DNA of 64,000 bases from Roseinatronobacter monicus (GCF_006716865.1 NZ_VFPT01000002.1:1-64000); one strand, 5' to 3'. Shown: positions 1 through 8,687, counted from the first letter of the stretch. Numbers and translations: made by a program. The notes: generated by a model from the sequence alone, not told the origin.

Positions 1-141
1 TTTGAGCCCGATATGTGCGCCGACGCGCTTGACTGCAACGAATGCTCTGCTTTTGGGTACAGAGACCCGTTCACCGGCTTGGGCGAGTTGCTCAGCAACC
101 CCAAGACCCGGTGTCGGCTTGCGCCAACCTGTATGTTTCAT
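1..141 (-). CDS. repC: N-terminus of a RepC-like replication initiator, cut by window edge
   Basis: An open frame starts with ATG at 141 and runs off the left edge (47 codons seen). Near the N-terminus it reads TGWRKPTPGL, and at residues 29-47 PKSRAFVAVKRVGAHIGLK. This resembles the start of replication protein C (a G-R-R/W-R-x-x-T block, then a basic helix ending in LGL/LGI). It lies directly downstream of repA and repB on the same strand, 225 bp after repB, with an antisense RNA candidate in the gap, exactly the repABC order. RepC is the initiator of such replicons and the origin normally lies inside its gene. The family call is inferred from a short N-terminus plus context; most of the protein is outside the window. 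Confidence 0.6.
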   Translation of the reverse strand, partial: MKHTGWRKPTPGLGVAEQLAQAGERVSVPKSRAFVAVKRVGAHIGLK

Positions 142-177
142 GCCTGTATCGCACTTCCAGTTTTGTGGAGGCAAAAG

Positions 178-201
178 AAACGCGTTCGCTCAAGAGCGTT
201 T
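178..201 (-). promoter_or_regulatory. Stem-loop in the repC leader
   Basis: A 6-bp inverted repeat (AAACGC 178-183, GCGTTT 196-201) encloses a second one (CGCTC 187-191, GAGCG 194-198). It sits 37 bp upstream of the repC start in the repABC transcript. In repABC plasmids a leader hairpin can block repC translation when the antisense RNA binds, so this is a candidate for that attenuating structure. The role is inferred. Confidence 0.35.
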
Positions 202-204
202 TTG

Positions 205-233
205 TTGACAGTGAACCCTGTGCGACTTATCTT
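205..233 (+). promoter_or_regulatory. Promoter for the repB-repC antisense RNA
   Basis: A perfect -35 box TTGACA (205-210), a 17-bp spacer and a -10 box TATCTT (228-233) lie on the plus strand, opposite to repABC. This is the best sigma-70-type promoter seen in the window and it points into the repB-repC gap, as expected for the counter-transcribed RNA of repABC replicons. Confidence 0.65.
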
Positions 234-239
234 GAAGGC

Positions 240-293
240 GACCAAACCATTAAGATTAGCTCTCAGGCCACACCGCTTGGGGGCTTTTCTTTT
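240..293 (+). ncRNA. Counter-transcribed RNA (ctRNA) of the repABC replicon
   Basis: Transcription from the promoter at 205-233 would start near 240. An 8-bp stem with three G-U pairs (AGCTCTCA 258-265, TGGGGGCT 278-285) and a 12-nt loop is followed by a T-rich run (285-293), a rho-independent terminator on the plus strand. The predicted RNA is about 54 nt, antisense to the repB-repC gap of the repABC mRNA. Small antisense RNAs of this size and place set copy number and incompatibility in repABC plasmids by limiting RepC. Promoter, terminator and position are seen; the function is inferred from the family. Confidence 0.62.
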
Positions 294-366
294 GCCGTTA
301 ATTCACTTGTCGTTTCTTCTTACTCCTTGCCTCATAGTTCCAGAGAACATCACACCAACGCTGTCT

Positions 367-1389
367 TCAGTCGGTATCTTTCTCCGAGTCTTCGACGTTC
401 AAATAGCTTGCGACTAAGTCCCCAAGCTTTTCGAGACGCTCTTGGTCAATCGGCACTCCTGCAACCTTGATTGAGAGGTTTCCATCGATGGAAGTGACCG
501 AGAGATTTCGGTTGCCCACCTTCCGCTTTACGGTGAGTTTTTGGGGCTTTGTCTTTGGTTTTTGCTTGGTTTTGTTCGTCCTCTCCAAGCTTGCCAAGGC
601 CCCCTGTAAATCGCGAAAACTCATGTCGTAGACGTTCTTGAACGCGTTCAAGATTTGATCCTGCGCAGCGAATACGGACCGCGCTCGCGAGACAAGACTC
701 TCATGCACACCTATTTTTTTGGCGAAGGCCACAGCTGTCAGTTTTCCTTCGCCAGCAGCCAGAGTCTCATACATTTCGCCAATCGAAACCAATCGCTCAA
801 ATGGGCTAAGATTCTCACGTTCCTCATTCTCGCGGAATCGCAGAAACAACATCTCAAACTTGCTGTTTTCTGCGTTTCGCGCGTCAGGCGGGGCAAGGAT
901 TGCACGAAGGGGTACACCGAGCTCTGACGCGGCAGCCAGTCGGCGGCGCCCTGTAAGCATCACGAATGGAACCTCAGCGACATTCGACGGGTCCAACGGA
1001 TCCGGCTGCCAATCCGGATCCTCCGGCCACACTAGAATGGGCGTGTCTTGCCCGTTCGAGGCAATGCTGTTTACCAGAGATCTGAATGCTTCTTGGGACA
1101 TCCAATCTTGTCTGCGGTCGGTTCCCATCGGATCGGAGATTTGATCTGGCGACAGGCTTATCTCGTGGCGACCGTTGAGGATATCCGAACAAAGCTCGGC
1201 TCTGCTTCGCTCCACTGCAGCTTGCGACTGCGCAAGCGCCCCTGATTTCCAGGCACTACCGGCCCCCTTGAAGGGAGTTGAAACCGCATCTCTCGATTCT
1301 GTCCTGCCTTCGGAATCGCTCGCACGCTCCTTGGATGTATCAACATTGGTAGCCTTGCTGACCAGCGACCTTGGAATACTACGTTTCAT
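367..1389 (-). CDS. repB: Plasmid partition protein RepB (ParB family)
   Basis: A 340-residue ParB-type protein that would bind the plasmid centromere and stimulate the partner ATPase RepA. The N-terminal ParB/Srx-like fold carries the signature GRRRLAAASELG at about residues 147-158, followed by RENEERENLSPFERL at about 190, the usual ParB box II/HTH entry, and a helix-turn-helix near 222-242. The C-terminus is rich in lysine. Its ATG overlaps the repA stop by 4 bp (ATGA), so the two are translationally coupled. An 18-bp palindrome inside this gene (636-653) repeats the core of the palindrome upstream of repA. Confidence 0.88.
   Translation of the reverse strand: MKRSIPRSLVSKATNVDTSKERASDSEGRTESRDAVSTPFKGAGSAWKSGALAQSQAAVERSRAELCSDILNGRHEISLSPDQISDPMGTDRRQDWMSQEAFRSLVNSIASNGQDTPILVWPEDPDWQPDPLDPSNVAEVPFVMLTGRRRLAAASELGVPLRAILAPPDARNAENSKFEMLFLRFRENEERENLSPFERLVSIGEMYETLAAGEGKLTAVAFAKKIGVHESLVSRARSVFAAQDQILNAFKNVYDMSFRDLQGALASLERTNKTKQKPKTKPQKLTVKRKVGNRNLSVTSIDGNLSIKVAGVPIDQERLEKLGDLVASYLNVEDSEKDTD
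636..653. promoter_or_regulatory. 18-bp palindrome inside repB matching the repA upstream palindrome
   Basis: The perfect palindrome with core TTGAACGCGTTCAA lies within the repB coding sequence. The same 18 bases form the centre of the 36-bp palindrome at 2876-2911. Two copies of one palindrome in a single partition operon suggest a parS-type site bound by RepB. It does not match the published repABC parS pattern GTTNNNNGCNNNNAAC, so it would be a different specificity class. Confidence 0.5.
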
Positions 1390-2741
1390 GCTTCACCCTC
1401 GCCGTCATCGTCGTAGAATTCGTCCATCCATGTATCGGCATAGCCACGTTCGAGCCCCGGCCAGAGCCGCGATACTATGGCGTCGTTCACGGCATCGGCA
1501 TTCGTGATAAACCGGTTGATCCCCTTGCGCTTTCCCGGCGTGTCCGGCTCGTACTCGTATACGGACTGATAGACGTCTGACGCGTTCGAGATCGCGTCAG
1601 AACGCAGATAAAACACCGGAAGAATTTCTGTGGGGCAATGTTCTAGTAGGTTTCCGATGTGGTTAAGGTCCTGCGCATTGGACCGTTGGACGATCGTCGG
1701 CAACAGCATGTTCGCACCGGTTCCGATCTCGATCCTTTCATGGGCCAGGATGTGCTGAAGCATCCCTAGCAGGCCAGTCACAAAGGTCGACAACGTCGCA
1801 ATGTCGAACCCCTTCATGGTTTGCGGTATGACCAGCGAAGTCGATGCAATCACGTTATTCAACTGGAACAGTGTGAGCGCGGGTTGATAGTCGATGATGA
1901 TGACATCCAGCGTCTCCGCTAGTGCGGTGTCGAGCCGCTCTTGGTCGACCTTGCCGTCGACTACCAATTCGTTGGGTAGCGTTTTCGGTGGGTGGCCCGC
2001 TTTCCAGCGGTCGATGGCATCGCGCAGGTAGCGGTAAAAGCTCTTTCCGGCGGGGGCTTCGCGGACAAGCCGCGCAATCTGGATCTCACCCTCGGATGTT
2101 TCGCCGTGAGCTGGAAGCAGGCGCAGGCCTGGCCAGGAGGTCTTGAGAAGGAAGCTATCGAGCGTTTGCGCATCGTGGTCGGTATATGGCGCGTCTTCCG
2201 ACTGAAAGAGTCCAGCAAAGTCCACCATGGAGGCGGTGTTTTCGTCGGGCATCTGGGGAAGACCTTCCCCCCCGACAAAGTAAAGCGTTATTGTACTTTG
2301 CGGGTCAGCATCCATAACACCAACACGCATGCCGTAGTGCAAACTGAGATACTGGGCAAAATGCGCGGCGCTCAAGCTTTTGGCAGTGCCGCCTTTCTGG
2401 CTTGCAAACGAGATAACGGGCAAAGGTGCACCAGGCTTCCGCCAGGCCAGGTAATCGTACGGCCGCTTTGCCGAGGCTGCCAGAAGGGCACGCATGTGCA
2501 TCAATTCGGACAGCGTAAAAACGCGCTCTCTTCCAACATATTCGCCTGCTGGGAAGTCATCACTCGAATTTGCGAACTTCGTGAGATACTGAATACTCAC
2601 ATTAAGAAACCTTGCGCACTGGCGCATGGACCACGTGCGCTTGATGCGCTGACGCAGGGTGAGTTCCTTGTTAACTGCCACCATCGTGCGCTCAAGCCCA
2701 CGTGACAGATCCGTCAAAAACTGCTCTAAGCTACCGCTCAT
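1386..2741 (-). CDS. repA: Plasmid partition ATPase RepA (ParA family)
   Basis: A 451-residue ParA-type Walker ATPase of the RepABC kind: it segregates plasmid copies and represses its own operon. An N-terminal winged-helix region (about residues 38-75, with RQCARFLNVSIQYLTKF) precedes the deviant Walker A QKGGTAKS (about 115-122) and the Walker A' block MDADPQ; IIIDYQPAL is the Walker B region. The ATG at 2741 was chosen because AGGG lies 8 bp upstream and because the longer frame to 2900 would run into the palindrome at 2876-2911, a probable operator/centromere. The Walker A has Ala where most ParA proteins have Gly (KGGxGKS/T). Confidence 0.85.
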   Translation of the reverse strand: MSGSLEQFLTDLSRGLERTMVAVNKELTLRQRIKRTWSMRQCARFLNVSIQYLTKFANSSDDFPAGEYVGRERVFTLSELMHMRALLAASAKRPYDYLAWRKPGAPLPVISFASQKGGTAKSLSAAHFAQYLSLHYGMRVGVMDADPQSTITLYFVGGEGLPQMPDENTASMVDFAGLFQSEDAPYTDHDAQTLDSFLLKTSWPGLRLLPAHGETSEGEIQIARLVREAPAGKSFYRYLRDAIDRWKAGHPPKTLPNELVVDGKVDQERLDTALAETLDVIIIDYQPALTLFQLNNVIASTSLVIPQTMKGFDIATLSTFVTGLLGMLQHILAHERIEIGTGANMLLPTIVQRSNAQDLNHIGNLLEHCPTEILPVFYLRSDAISNASDVYQSVYEYEPDTPGKRKGINRFITNADAVNDAIVSRLWPGLERGYADTWMDEFYDDDGEGEA

Positions 2742-2875
2742 TTCTAAGCCCTGACTTCGGTTGTGTCCGAGTTCGACTCGATTCTGCCTCTTTGGTAGCA
2801 TGTTTTTGGACAAAATGTAAAGATACCGCGCGCCTATAGGCTTCAGGCGCTTTTTTTGTGGCTTAGTGGCTCCAG

Positions 2876-2911
2876 AAACTCCAATCTTGAACGCGTTCAA
2901 GATTGGAGTTT
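2876..2911. promoter_or_regulatory. 36-bp perfect palindrome upstream of repA (operator or centromere)
   Basis: Every base from 2876 to 2911 pairs across the centre at 2893/2894, with inner core TTGAACGCGTTCAA. It lies 134 bp upstream of the repA start, where RepA/RepB operators and parS sites occur. The inner 18 bp recur in repB at 636-653. A perfect 36-bp palindrome is very unlikely by chance. Confidence 0.65.
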
Positions 2912-3520
2912 ACGTCGGCTGACCGGCGCGAAGCCGCCCGATATTGCCTGATTCACGCCGCGCCTTTCGGACCCCGGGGCATAACCGTCCTAGTTCGTTG
3001 CCTTGCCTAGGTCCACGTTGAATCCGCGATTACGGACGCTTGGCGTGAATCAGCCAGTGCCGCTGTCCCTGCCTTGAATCTTCATGATGCCGTCGCGCTC
3101 GACCAGCTCGCATCGCATGATGCGGCCTCCAACGTGGTGCGTGGGGATGATCGGGTTCGAGCTTTCGACGGGTCCGGCGGCAATTTAGAGGACGGCGGTC
3201 AGGATAGAGATTGGGCAAAAGCGTTTGGTGGCTTTAATATCGACGCTTGTGAAGCTGATGCAGCCCGAAGGGCAGTTGCGTAGGTGACCAATTCTTGGCG
3301 CCGCCGAATGCGAAGCGCTGCGGAGAAGGACAGCGGAGAGATGGGAGACAGCTATTGTAGATGGGGCCGCCGCTGAGACGTGGTATCCATGAAACTGGAA
3401 CGCATCGGGAGACGTCTAGCGGTCGAGGAAAATGCCACATGGAAATGTGGCAACGTCTTGAGATCGAACAAAACAAGCAAAGTAATTTGACCTCATGCAG
3501 CGGAAAGAACCAGCGCGGCG
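2912..3520. other. Gene-free stretch between repA operator and ATPase gene
   Basis: No convincing coding frame is visible in these 609 bases. The only structure noted is a 12-bp inverted repeat, CTGATTCACGCC (2948-2959) and GGCGTGAATCAG (3042-3053), about 80 bp apart. Its meaning is unknown; it could be the trace of a lost insertion or a regulatory pair. Confidence 0.4.
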
Positions 3521-4684
3521 CTAAGGCGTCCTCAACAGCTCGATCCCTTTTTCGAGGGGCATTGCGCGAATGTCTTCGGCCACCGGGACGTCATGCTCTC
3601 CGGCATAGATCAACAGCTTTTGGTCGGCCTTGATGTCCTCCGCTCCCGTATGGAACCCGCGCGAAACCTTTGGCGCAGTCGTGCGCTTGATCTCAACGGC
3701 CCAGATGTCGCCGCCAGGCAGGCGAAGGACCAAGTCAAGTTCAGCTCCGGCAGAAGTGCGATAGAAGAAGGGTTCGGTGCCGGTTGGTGCAGCGGCAAGA
3801 AGGGCTTCGATACAGAACCCCTCCCAACTGCCGCCAACGACGGGGTGCCCGAGCAAGCCCTCGATTGTCCCAATGCTTAACAGGGCATGCACAACCCCGC
3901 TGTCGCGGACATAAACCTTTGGCGATTTCACCAAACGCTTGCCGACATTCTCATGCCAGGGCTGCAGTCGCCGCACCAGCATGAGATCAACGAGCAGATC
4001 GAGGTAGCGTCCAATCGTTTGGCCCGAGACACCCAGCCCCTCGGCGAGGGCTGCAGCGTTCAATAGACCACCTTGCACATGCGCAAGCATTGTCCAGAAG
4101 CGCCGCAAGGTTGCGGCTGGAATACGCGGTCCAAGGGCAGGGATGTCACGTTCCAGATAAGTACGCAGAAAATCCAGACGCCAATCCATGCTGGTTTGAT
4201 CGCTTGAAGCCATGAAGCTGTCAGGAAAGCCACCACGCAGCCAGAGCGCATTCAACTGATCAGCCCCCACCTCGGTAAGCTGTAGAGGGGGCATTTCGAT
4301 ATACCTGACACGTCCAGCGAGGGATTCTGCCGACTGTTGGAGCAGGACGTTGGAGGCTGATCCCAAGAGCAGAAACTGGCCCGCTCGAAAACCGGCCCGC
4401 CTGCGCTGGTCGATTTGACCACGCAGGCTCTTGAAGAGGCCAGGCATCTGCTGCACCTCATCGAGGATGACGAGTTTTCCCGCCTGTTCATCCAGATATA
4501 GATCCGGTTCGGTCAGGATCTGCCTGTCCGCATCTCGCTCTAGATCAAGGTATACCGATGGTTGCTTTGAGGCGATGTCGAGAGCAAGCGTGGTTTTCCC
4601 AACCTGCCGGGGGCCAAGGAGGACAACAGCGGCTTGGCTCTCGAGCGCGGATTGCACAAAGTGATGAGTTTGGCGCTTATACAT
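3521..4684 (-). CDS. AAA+ ATPase with C-terminal DUF4143 domain
   Basis: A 387-residue protein with Walker A GPRQVGKTT about 28 residues from the start, Walker B LVILDEVQ, and sensor-like LLLGSASN. The C-terminal half (LVKSPKVYVRDSGVVHALL, then a nuclease-like block with GAELDLVL and WAVEIKR) is the DUF4143 domain, related to restriction-endonuclease folds. The family is widespread, often on mobile DNA, and its cellular role is not well established. ATG at 4684 is used; TTG at 4693 is an alternative, better spaced from a GGAG box. It stands alone, not in a clear operon. Confidence 0.75.
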   Translation of the reverse strand: MYKRQTHHFVQSALESQAAVVLLGPRQVGKTTLALDIASKQPSVYLDLERDADRQILTEPDLYLDEQAGKLVILDEVQQMPGLFKSLRGQIDQRRRAGFRAGQFLLLGSASNVLLQQSAESLAGRVRYIEMPPLQLTEVGADQLNALWLRGGFPDSFMASSDQTSMDWRLDFLRTYLERDIPALGPRIPAATLRRFWTMLAHVQGGLLNAAALAEGLGVSGQTIGRYLDLLVDLMLVRRLQPWHENVGKRLVKSPKVYVRDSGVVHALLSIGTIEGLLGHPVVGGSWEGFCIEALLAAAPTGTEPFFYRTSAGAELDLVLRLPGGDIWAVEIKRTTAPKVSRGFHTGAEDIKADQKLLIYAGEHDVPVAEDIRAMPLEKGIELLRTP

Positions 4685-4803
4685 ACCTTGCAATTACTCC
4701 ACACGATGGAATATTTGCAAGGATAAACTGCTTAGCGGGTAAAGTTGCCACTCAATTGGAGATGTCGCCAGATGTGACGAACAGGCTTAGCGTCAAAACT
4801 CAC

Positions 4804-5688
4804 TCATAGCATCCCAAGCCGCTTCGCCCGCTCCAGCAACATCTTCACTGATGATGGTTGCCAGCTTGTCCGCCCACGTGGTGTGCGCTCGCGCATCGCT
4901 TCCAGCCGGGTGCAGATGGCTTGCAGCGTGATGTCTGGATCAGCGCCCTTGATGCCCGCCACGATGGCCGGCAGGCGATCATCTCGCGCACGTGGGCCCG
5001 CGCGATCAAGCACGGTCGCGGGGAGGAACCCATCGCGGACATAGGCGTTCACAGCGCGCAGCAGACGGCTTTGCGTCCAGCGCCGGGCCTCGGGCAGGGG
5101 GCCGTTGATGATACGCACCATATCTTCCCAAGCCAGGTCGGGGCGCAAGCGGCGCACATGCGGCACCCAGTCCTGCGCGGTTTCATTCAGGCGTTCCATG
5201 TAGCCGTCCTGTCGTGCAAGCCGCACCTTGCGTAGCGCAGCCGGATCCCGCGCGCGCAGGCCAGGGTTTCCGCCGACCCGCCCCTTGGTGCGCGCGCTGG
5301 CAAGCCCAGCTTTGGTGCGTTCGCGGATCAGGGCGCGCTCGAATTCGGCGGCTGCACCCAGAACCTGCAGCGTAAACTTGCCCTGCGGGGATGCGGTGTC
5401 GATCGGGTCCTGGATCGAGCGGAAGAAAGCACCCTTGGCCTCCAGCCGCTCAATCACCTCCAGCAAATGCGACAGTGACCGCGCCAACCGGTCGATACGC
5501 ACAACTACCAGCGTGTCGCCCTTGCCAACGCGCTCCAGCACCCGCGCCAGCACCGGCCGCGCACGATCACCGCCAGAAGCCTGTTCCTCATGGATTTCGA
5601 CACAGCCCGCTGATTTCAGGGCCTGCGACTGGGGCAGGGGGGTCTGATCCTCAGTAGATACACGCGCGTAGCCTATCAGGGGCATCAA
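4804..5688 (-). CDS. Serine recombinase (resolvase/invertase family)
   Basis: A 294-residue site-specific recombinase. The catalytic domain begins with IGYARVSTEDQ, whose Ser is the nucleophile, continues with the Arg-bearing block VVVRIDRLARSLSHL and ends with AAAEFERALIRERTKAGL, the long E helix of resolvases. The DNA-binding part is longer than in Tn3 resolvases (about 140 residues after the E helix), closer to Pin/Tn-type plasmid resolvases with an extended C-terminus. Likely role: plasmid multimer resolution or leftover of a transposon. ATG at 5685 is an alternative start. Confidence 0.85.
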   Translation of the reverse strand: MMPLIGYARVSTEDQTPLPQSQALKSAGCVEIHEEQASGGDRARPVLARVLERVGKGDTLVVVRIDRLARSLSHLLEVIERLEAKGAFFRSIQDPIDTASPQGKFTLQVLGAAAEFERALIRERTKAGLASARTKGRVGGNPGLRARDPAALRKVRLARQDGYMERLNETAQDWVPHVRRLRPDLAWEDMVRIINGPLPEARRWTQSRLLRAVNAYVRDGFLPATVLDRAGPRARDDRLPAIVAGIKGADPDITLQAICTRLEAMRERTPRGRTSWQPSSVKMLLERAKRLGML

Positions 5689-5836
5689 AACCTGCCTTTT
5701 GCAGCTTCATGTACGACCAATAAACGACCCATTGCGCCCGTGTGGAAGGCTCCCCTATTCCTCCGAACGCCTTATCATGCAGACGTCTATGAAGTGGGAC
5801 TGTTCAAACGCCATCGGGCGATCCTGAACTTGAATT

Positions 5837-5856
5837 AGGTGCTACCAGGTGCTACC
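5837..5856. promoter_or_regulatory. Tandem decamer repeat upstream of parD
   Basis: AGGTGCTACC occurs twice in direct tandem (5837-5846 and 5847-5856), 22 bp before the parD start. Ribbon-helix-helix antitoxins of the ParD type bind short repeats in their own promoter, so this is a candidate autoregulatory operator. Confidence 0.45.
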
Positions 5857-5878
5857 CTTTGAGCAAAGGAGCCTTGGC

Positions 5879-6099
5879 ATGACCGTAAAATCTTCGATTT
5901 CCCTGACAGACCCGCAAGCACGCTTTGCCCGAACCCTCGTAGAGTCGGGGCAGTATTCCAGCGTCAGTTCCGTGCTACAGCAGGGTCTGGAACTGCTTCG
6001 GCAAAAGAATGAGGCTGAAGAGTTAGAGCTGGCTGCGTTGCGGCAACTCGTGGACCGACGCATGTCCGGGTCGATAATCTCTGCCGGTGAAATGGATGC
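5879..6099 (+). pseudogene. parD: parD antitoxin, 5' part, split by an IS21-family element
   Basis: The frame starts at ATG 5879 after a good AAAGGAG box and encodes 73 residues of a ParD-type antitoxin: a ribbon-helix-helix region (KSSISLTDPQARFARTLVESG, read as two segments around residue 10) and the helix SSVLQQGLELL. It is interrupted after GEMDA by the element at 6100-8687. Removing the element and one copy of the 6-bp duplication restores GEMDAQIEQMIARK, a normal ParD C-terminus. As it stands, translation continues into the element and adds about 29 foreign residues. The DNA-binding part is intact, but the toxin-binding tail is lost. Confidence 0.85.
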
Positions 6100-6183
6100 T
6101 GTAGCGCGTCAACCACCTTGTCCGGTGCCGACAACCACCTTGGCCGGTTATAGCGGCCGCCGGGGTTGTGTTTTTTACTGTCT

Positions 6184-7005
6184 TTAGGTCAGGTTTTTTC
6201 CTTCTTCTTGGTTGTCGTTTTTGGTTGTCGCTGAGGCTTCGTTTTGCATTTTCATGTTGGCCGCAGCGCTTCTTTGGCGAAAGCTTTGCGCATTCATCTC
6301 AAGAATGCTAGCATGGTGGACAAGTCGGTCGATGGCCGCGACGGTCATGGCTTTGTCGGGAAAGATTTGATCCCATCCACTGAACGGCTGATTGGCCGCG
6401 ATGGCGATGCTGCGATATTCGTATCGCCGGGCAATCAGTTCGAAGAGCACCCCGGTTTCGGCCTGATCCTTGTGGGCATAGGTAATGTCATCAAGGATGA
6501 TCAGGTCAAATTTGTCGAGCTTGGCCAAAGCTGCTTCGAGCACCAGATCCCGACGTGCGGCTTGCAGTCTTTGGACAAGATCGCTGGTCCGGGTATAGAA
6601 GACCCTATGGCCTGCTTCGATCAGGGCATGGCCAATGGCACAGAGAATGTGGGTCTTGCCCGTGCCGGAGTTGCCAATGGCGATCAGGTTTGCGCCGCCG
6701 TCCAACCAATCTCCCGCAGCCAGAGCTTCGACCCGGGCGCGTGGTAAGGTAGGCAGAGCTTTGAAATCGAAGGTTGCCAAAGTCTTTCCAGCTGGGAGCT
6801 GGGATTCATTCAGATGACGGCGCATGCGGCGCATGTCCCGCTCGGCGAGTTCGTATTCGGCCAGCACGGCCAGGAAGCGCGCAGCCGGCCAGCCTTCGGT
6901 ATCGGCTCGTGTGGCGATTTCCTGCCATAGCTTGTGGAAGCTGGGTAAGCGCAGGGCGCTCAGCATGCTGGGCAGCGTGTGGATGTCGATCTCCCGGGAG
7001 GTCAT
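6184..7005 (-). CDS. istB: IS21-family helper ATPase IstB
   Basis: A 273-residue DnaA/DnaC-like AAA+ ATPase that helps the IstA transposase choose and capture target DNA. The Walker A GNSGTGKTHI lies near residue 110, Walker B LIILDDITY near 170, and the conserved helix IAANQPFSGWDQIFPDK follows. It overlaps the istA stop by 4 bp (7002-7005), so the pair is translationally coupled, the usual IS21 arrangement. Length is normal for the family. Confidence 0.92.
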   Translation of the reverse strand: MTSREIDIHTLPSMLSALRLPSFHKLWQEIATRADTEGWPAARFLAVLAEYELAERDMRRMRRHLNESQLPAGKTLATFDFKALPTLPRARVEALAAGDWLDGGANLIAIGNSGTGKTHILCAIGHALIEAGHRVFYTRTSDLVQRLQAARRDLVLEAALAKLDKFDLIILDDITYAHKDQAETGVLFELIARRYEYRSIAIAANQPFSGWDQIFPDKAMTVAAIDRLVHHASILEMNAQSFRQRSAAANMKMQNEASATTKNDNQEEGKNLT

Positions 7006-8468
7006 GCGCGTACCTCCAGCAGCGCATCGAAGCTGTCCAGCGACGGATGAGAAACCACAACATCCTTTGGCAGCACCGCGTGTTTAGGGGTGAGCTGTGT
7101 CGCGAGCGTCTTTGGGTCCGGTATCAAACCAGAGCCGAGATCGTCAGCAAGAAGACGTGCCAATTCCGCTTCGCAGGCTTGATCGTGGGCAATAAAGAGC
7201 AGAGCGACCATGCGGCGGCAGGCGTCGCGTCGCGGCAGGCTGTGCTGTAGCACTTCCCAGGCCTGCGCGTATTCGGTGCGGGGGAAGAGGCTATCGCGGT
7301 AGATCGAGCTCCAAAGAGCCTGTGGTTTGCGCTTCAAGGCATGGATAACGTGGTGGTAATTGATGACATGGACACGATGGCCATCGTTACGGCCTCGGCC
7401 ACGGGGATGCGTTGCGACAAGGGTGCTGCCCAAGAATGCGTCGAGGCGGTCATCATATAGATGGATGCGCAAACGCTGCCCGATGAGCTGTGACGGCGCG
7501 CTGTAAAAGATGCTTTTGACCCTGAAGCCGCCCATTCTTGTGACCGGCACGATAACTTCCGTATAGTCTGTGGTGCGCCGCGGCGGCAAAGGTTTAAGAT
7601 GCAGCTGTTCTACCTCAACCGCTTCCATACGCTGTCGATTGCGCCGCGCCACCAGCATATCAATGAAACGACGATACTCGGCCACAGATGCAAAATCACG
7701 GCTGCCGCGCAGGATCAGTGCCTGTGCGATGGCCTTCTTCAAGTGACGGTTCTGCGATTCCACGGCGCCATTCTCATGGGCTTCACCACGGTTGTTGCGA
7801 CTGGCATCCATACCATAATGACCGACGAACGCTTCATAGCGCTTGGTAATATCCTCACACTCGTCACGCGTCAGATTTCGAAATGCGGCTGAAAGACTAT
7901 CCGTACGATGGTTTTGTGGAACACCCCCCAAGGCCCACAACGCCTGCTGGAGGTTCTCGGCCAAGGCCGTAAAGCTCTCCCCGCCCAAGACAACACCAAC
8001 ATGTTCCCAGCGGCTATAGACCATTGCGAAATGATAAAGCAGGTGCGGGAATGGTGCGCCTGCAATGGTCACTTCCAGCTCGGCTGCATGGGTGAAGTCG
8101 GACTGTGCCATATAGCCTGGCTCTGGTGTCTGGCGAAAAATGATGTCGCGCTCCGGGCCTTTAAGCGCGCGCCACTGCCGGACCCTTCGCTCCAGGGTTC
8201 GGCGGATGCGATCATCTGGAAAAGCCAAAGGATGTAGACCCTGGAGGTGACGCAACAACGTCACGGCCTGCAGGGCATTGTCGTTCTCCAGAACAGGAAG
8301 GATGTCATTCTCCCAATACCCTTCAAGAGGATCGGATACTGTACGCCCGTGAACAATCTTGCGCTGTGAAGGGGGCGTTGGATCTGCATCAAATCGCCGA
8401 GCGGTTCTTTCGCTGAACCCGGCACGGGCGGCTGATGTGCATTGGCTGTGATTTTTGAGGTCGGTCAT
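7002..8468 (-). CDS. istA: IS21-family transposase IstA
   Basis: A DDE transposase of about 488 residues from ATG 8468 (an upstream frame to 8552 exists but lacks support). An N-terminal helix-turn-helix (SQCTSAARAGFSERTARRF) is followed by the RNase H-like catalytic core with MAQSDFTHAAEL (first Asp), a second Asp in the region RTDSLSAAF and the Glu in NGAVESQNRHLKKAI. It appears intact, so the element may be active. Confidence 0.9.
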   Translation of the reverse strand: MTDLKNHSQCTSAARAGFSERTARRFDADPTPPSQRKIVHGRTVSDPLEGYWENDILPVLENDNALQAVTLLRHLQGLHPLAFPDDRIRRTLERRVRQWRALKGPERDIIFRQTPEPGYMAQSDFTHAAELEVTIAGAPFPHLLYHFAMVYSRWEHVGVVLGGESFTALAENLQQALWALGGVPQNHRTDSLSAAFRNLTRDECEDITKRYEAFVGHYGMDASRNNRGEAHENGAVESQNRHLKKAIAQALILRGSRDFASVAEYRRFIDMLVARRNRQRMEAVEVEQLHLKPLPPRRTTDYTEVIVPVTRMGGFRVKSIFYSAPSQLIGQRLRIHLYDDRLDAFLGSTLVATHPRGRGRNDGHRVHVINYHHVIHALKRKPQALWSSIYRDSLFPRTEYAQAWEVLQHSLPRRDACRRMVALLFIAHDQACEAELARLLADDLGSGLIPDPKTLATQLTPKHAVLPKDVVVSHPSLDSFDALLEVRA

Positions 8469-8687
8469 GTATAATCTCAATTGCTGGTCGGTGATGGATT
8501 GATAGGCCAACCGGGGTCCTCCGTTGGAACGTAGAGGCTTCCGGCTTATCAACCCGCAGCGACCAGCACCTAACCCAAAATCATCTTGGCCGGTGGCGCT
8601 GACCTCCAGGCGGGCAAGCCCGCCCTCCGATCAGCGCCACCGGCCAAGATGGTTGTCGCTACCGGCCAAGGTGGTTGTCGCTCAACA

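Larger units (their letters stand above)
6100..8687. mobile_element. IS21-family insertion sequence (istA/istB), 2588 bp
   Basis: The element carries istA and istB on the minus strand. Its ends start with TG and end with CA; the terminal bases TGTAGCGCGTCAACCACC on the left and the reverse of the right end TGTTGAGCGACAACCACC match at most positions. Each end has two copies of a CAACCACCTTGGCCGG-like repeat, as expected for multiple transposase-binding sites in IS21. It is flanked by the direct repeat GGATGC (6094-6099 and 8688-8693), a 6-bp target duplication. It lies inside parD. Confidence 0.92.

Noticed and set aside
636-2911. Classical repABC parS (GTTNNNNGCNNNNAAC)
   Set aside because: The palindrome core does not match that pattern, so it is reported only as a candidate site of another specificity.
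3074-3476. Small frames in the gap after the repA palindrome
   Set aside because: No ribosome sites, low similarity to any known protein pattern, and conflicting frames on both strands.
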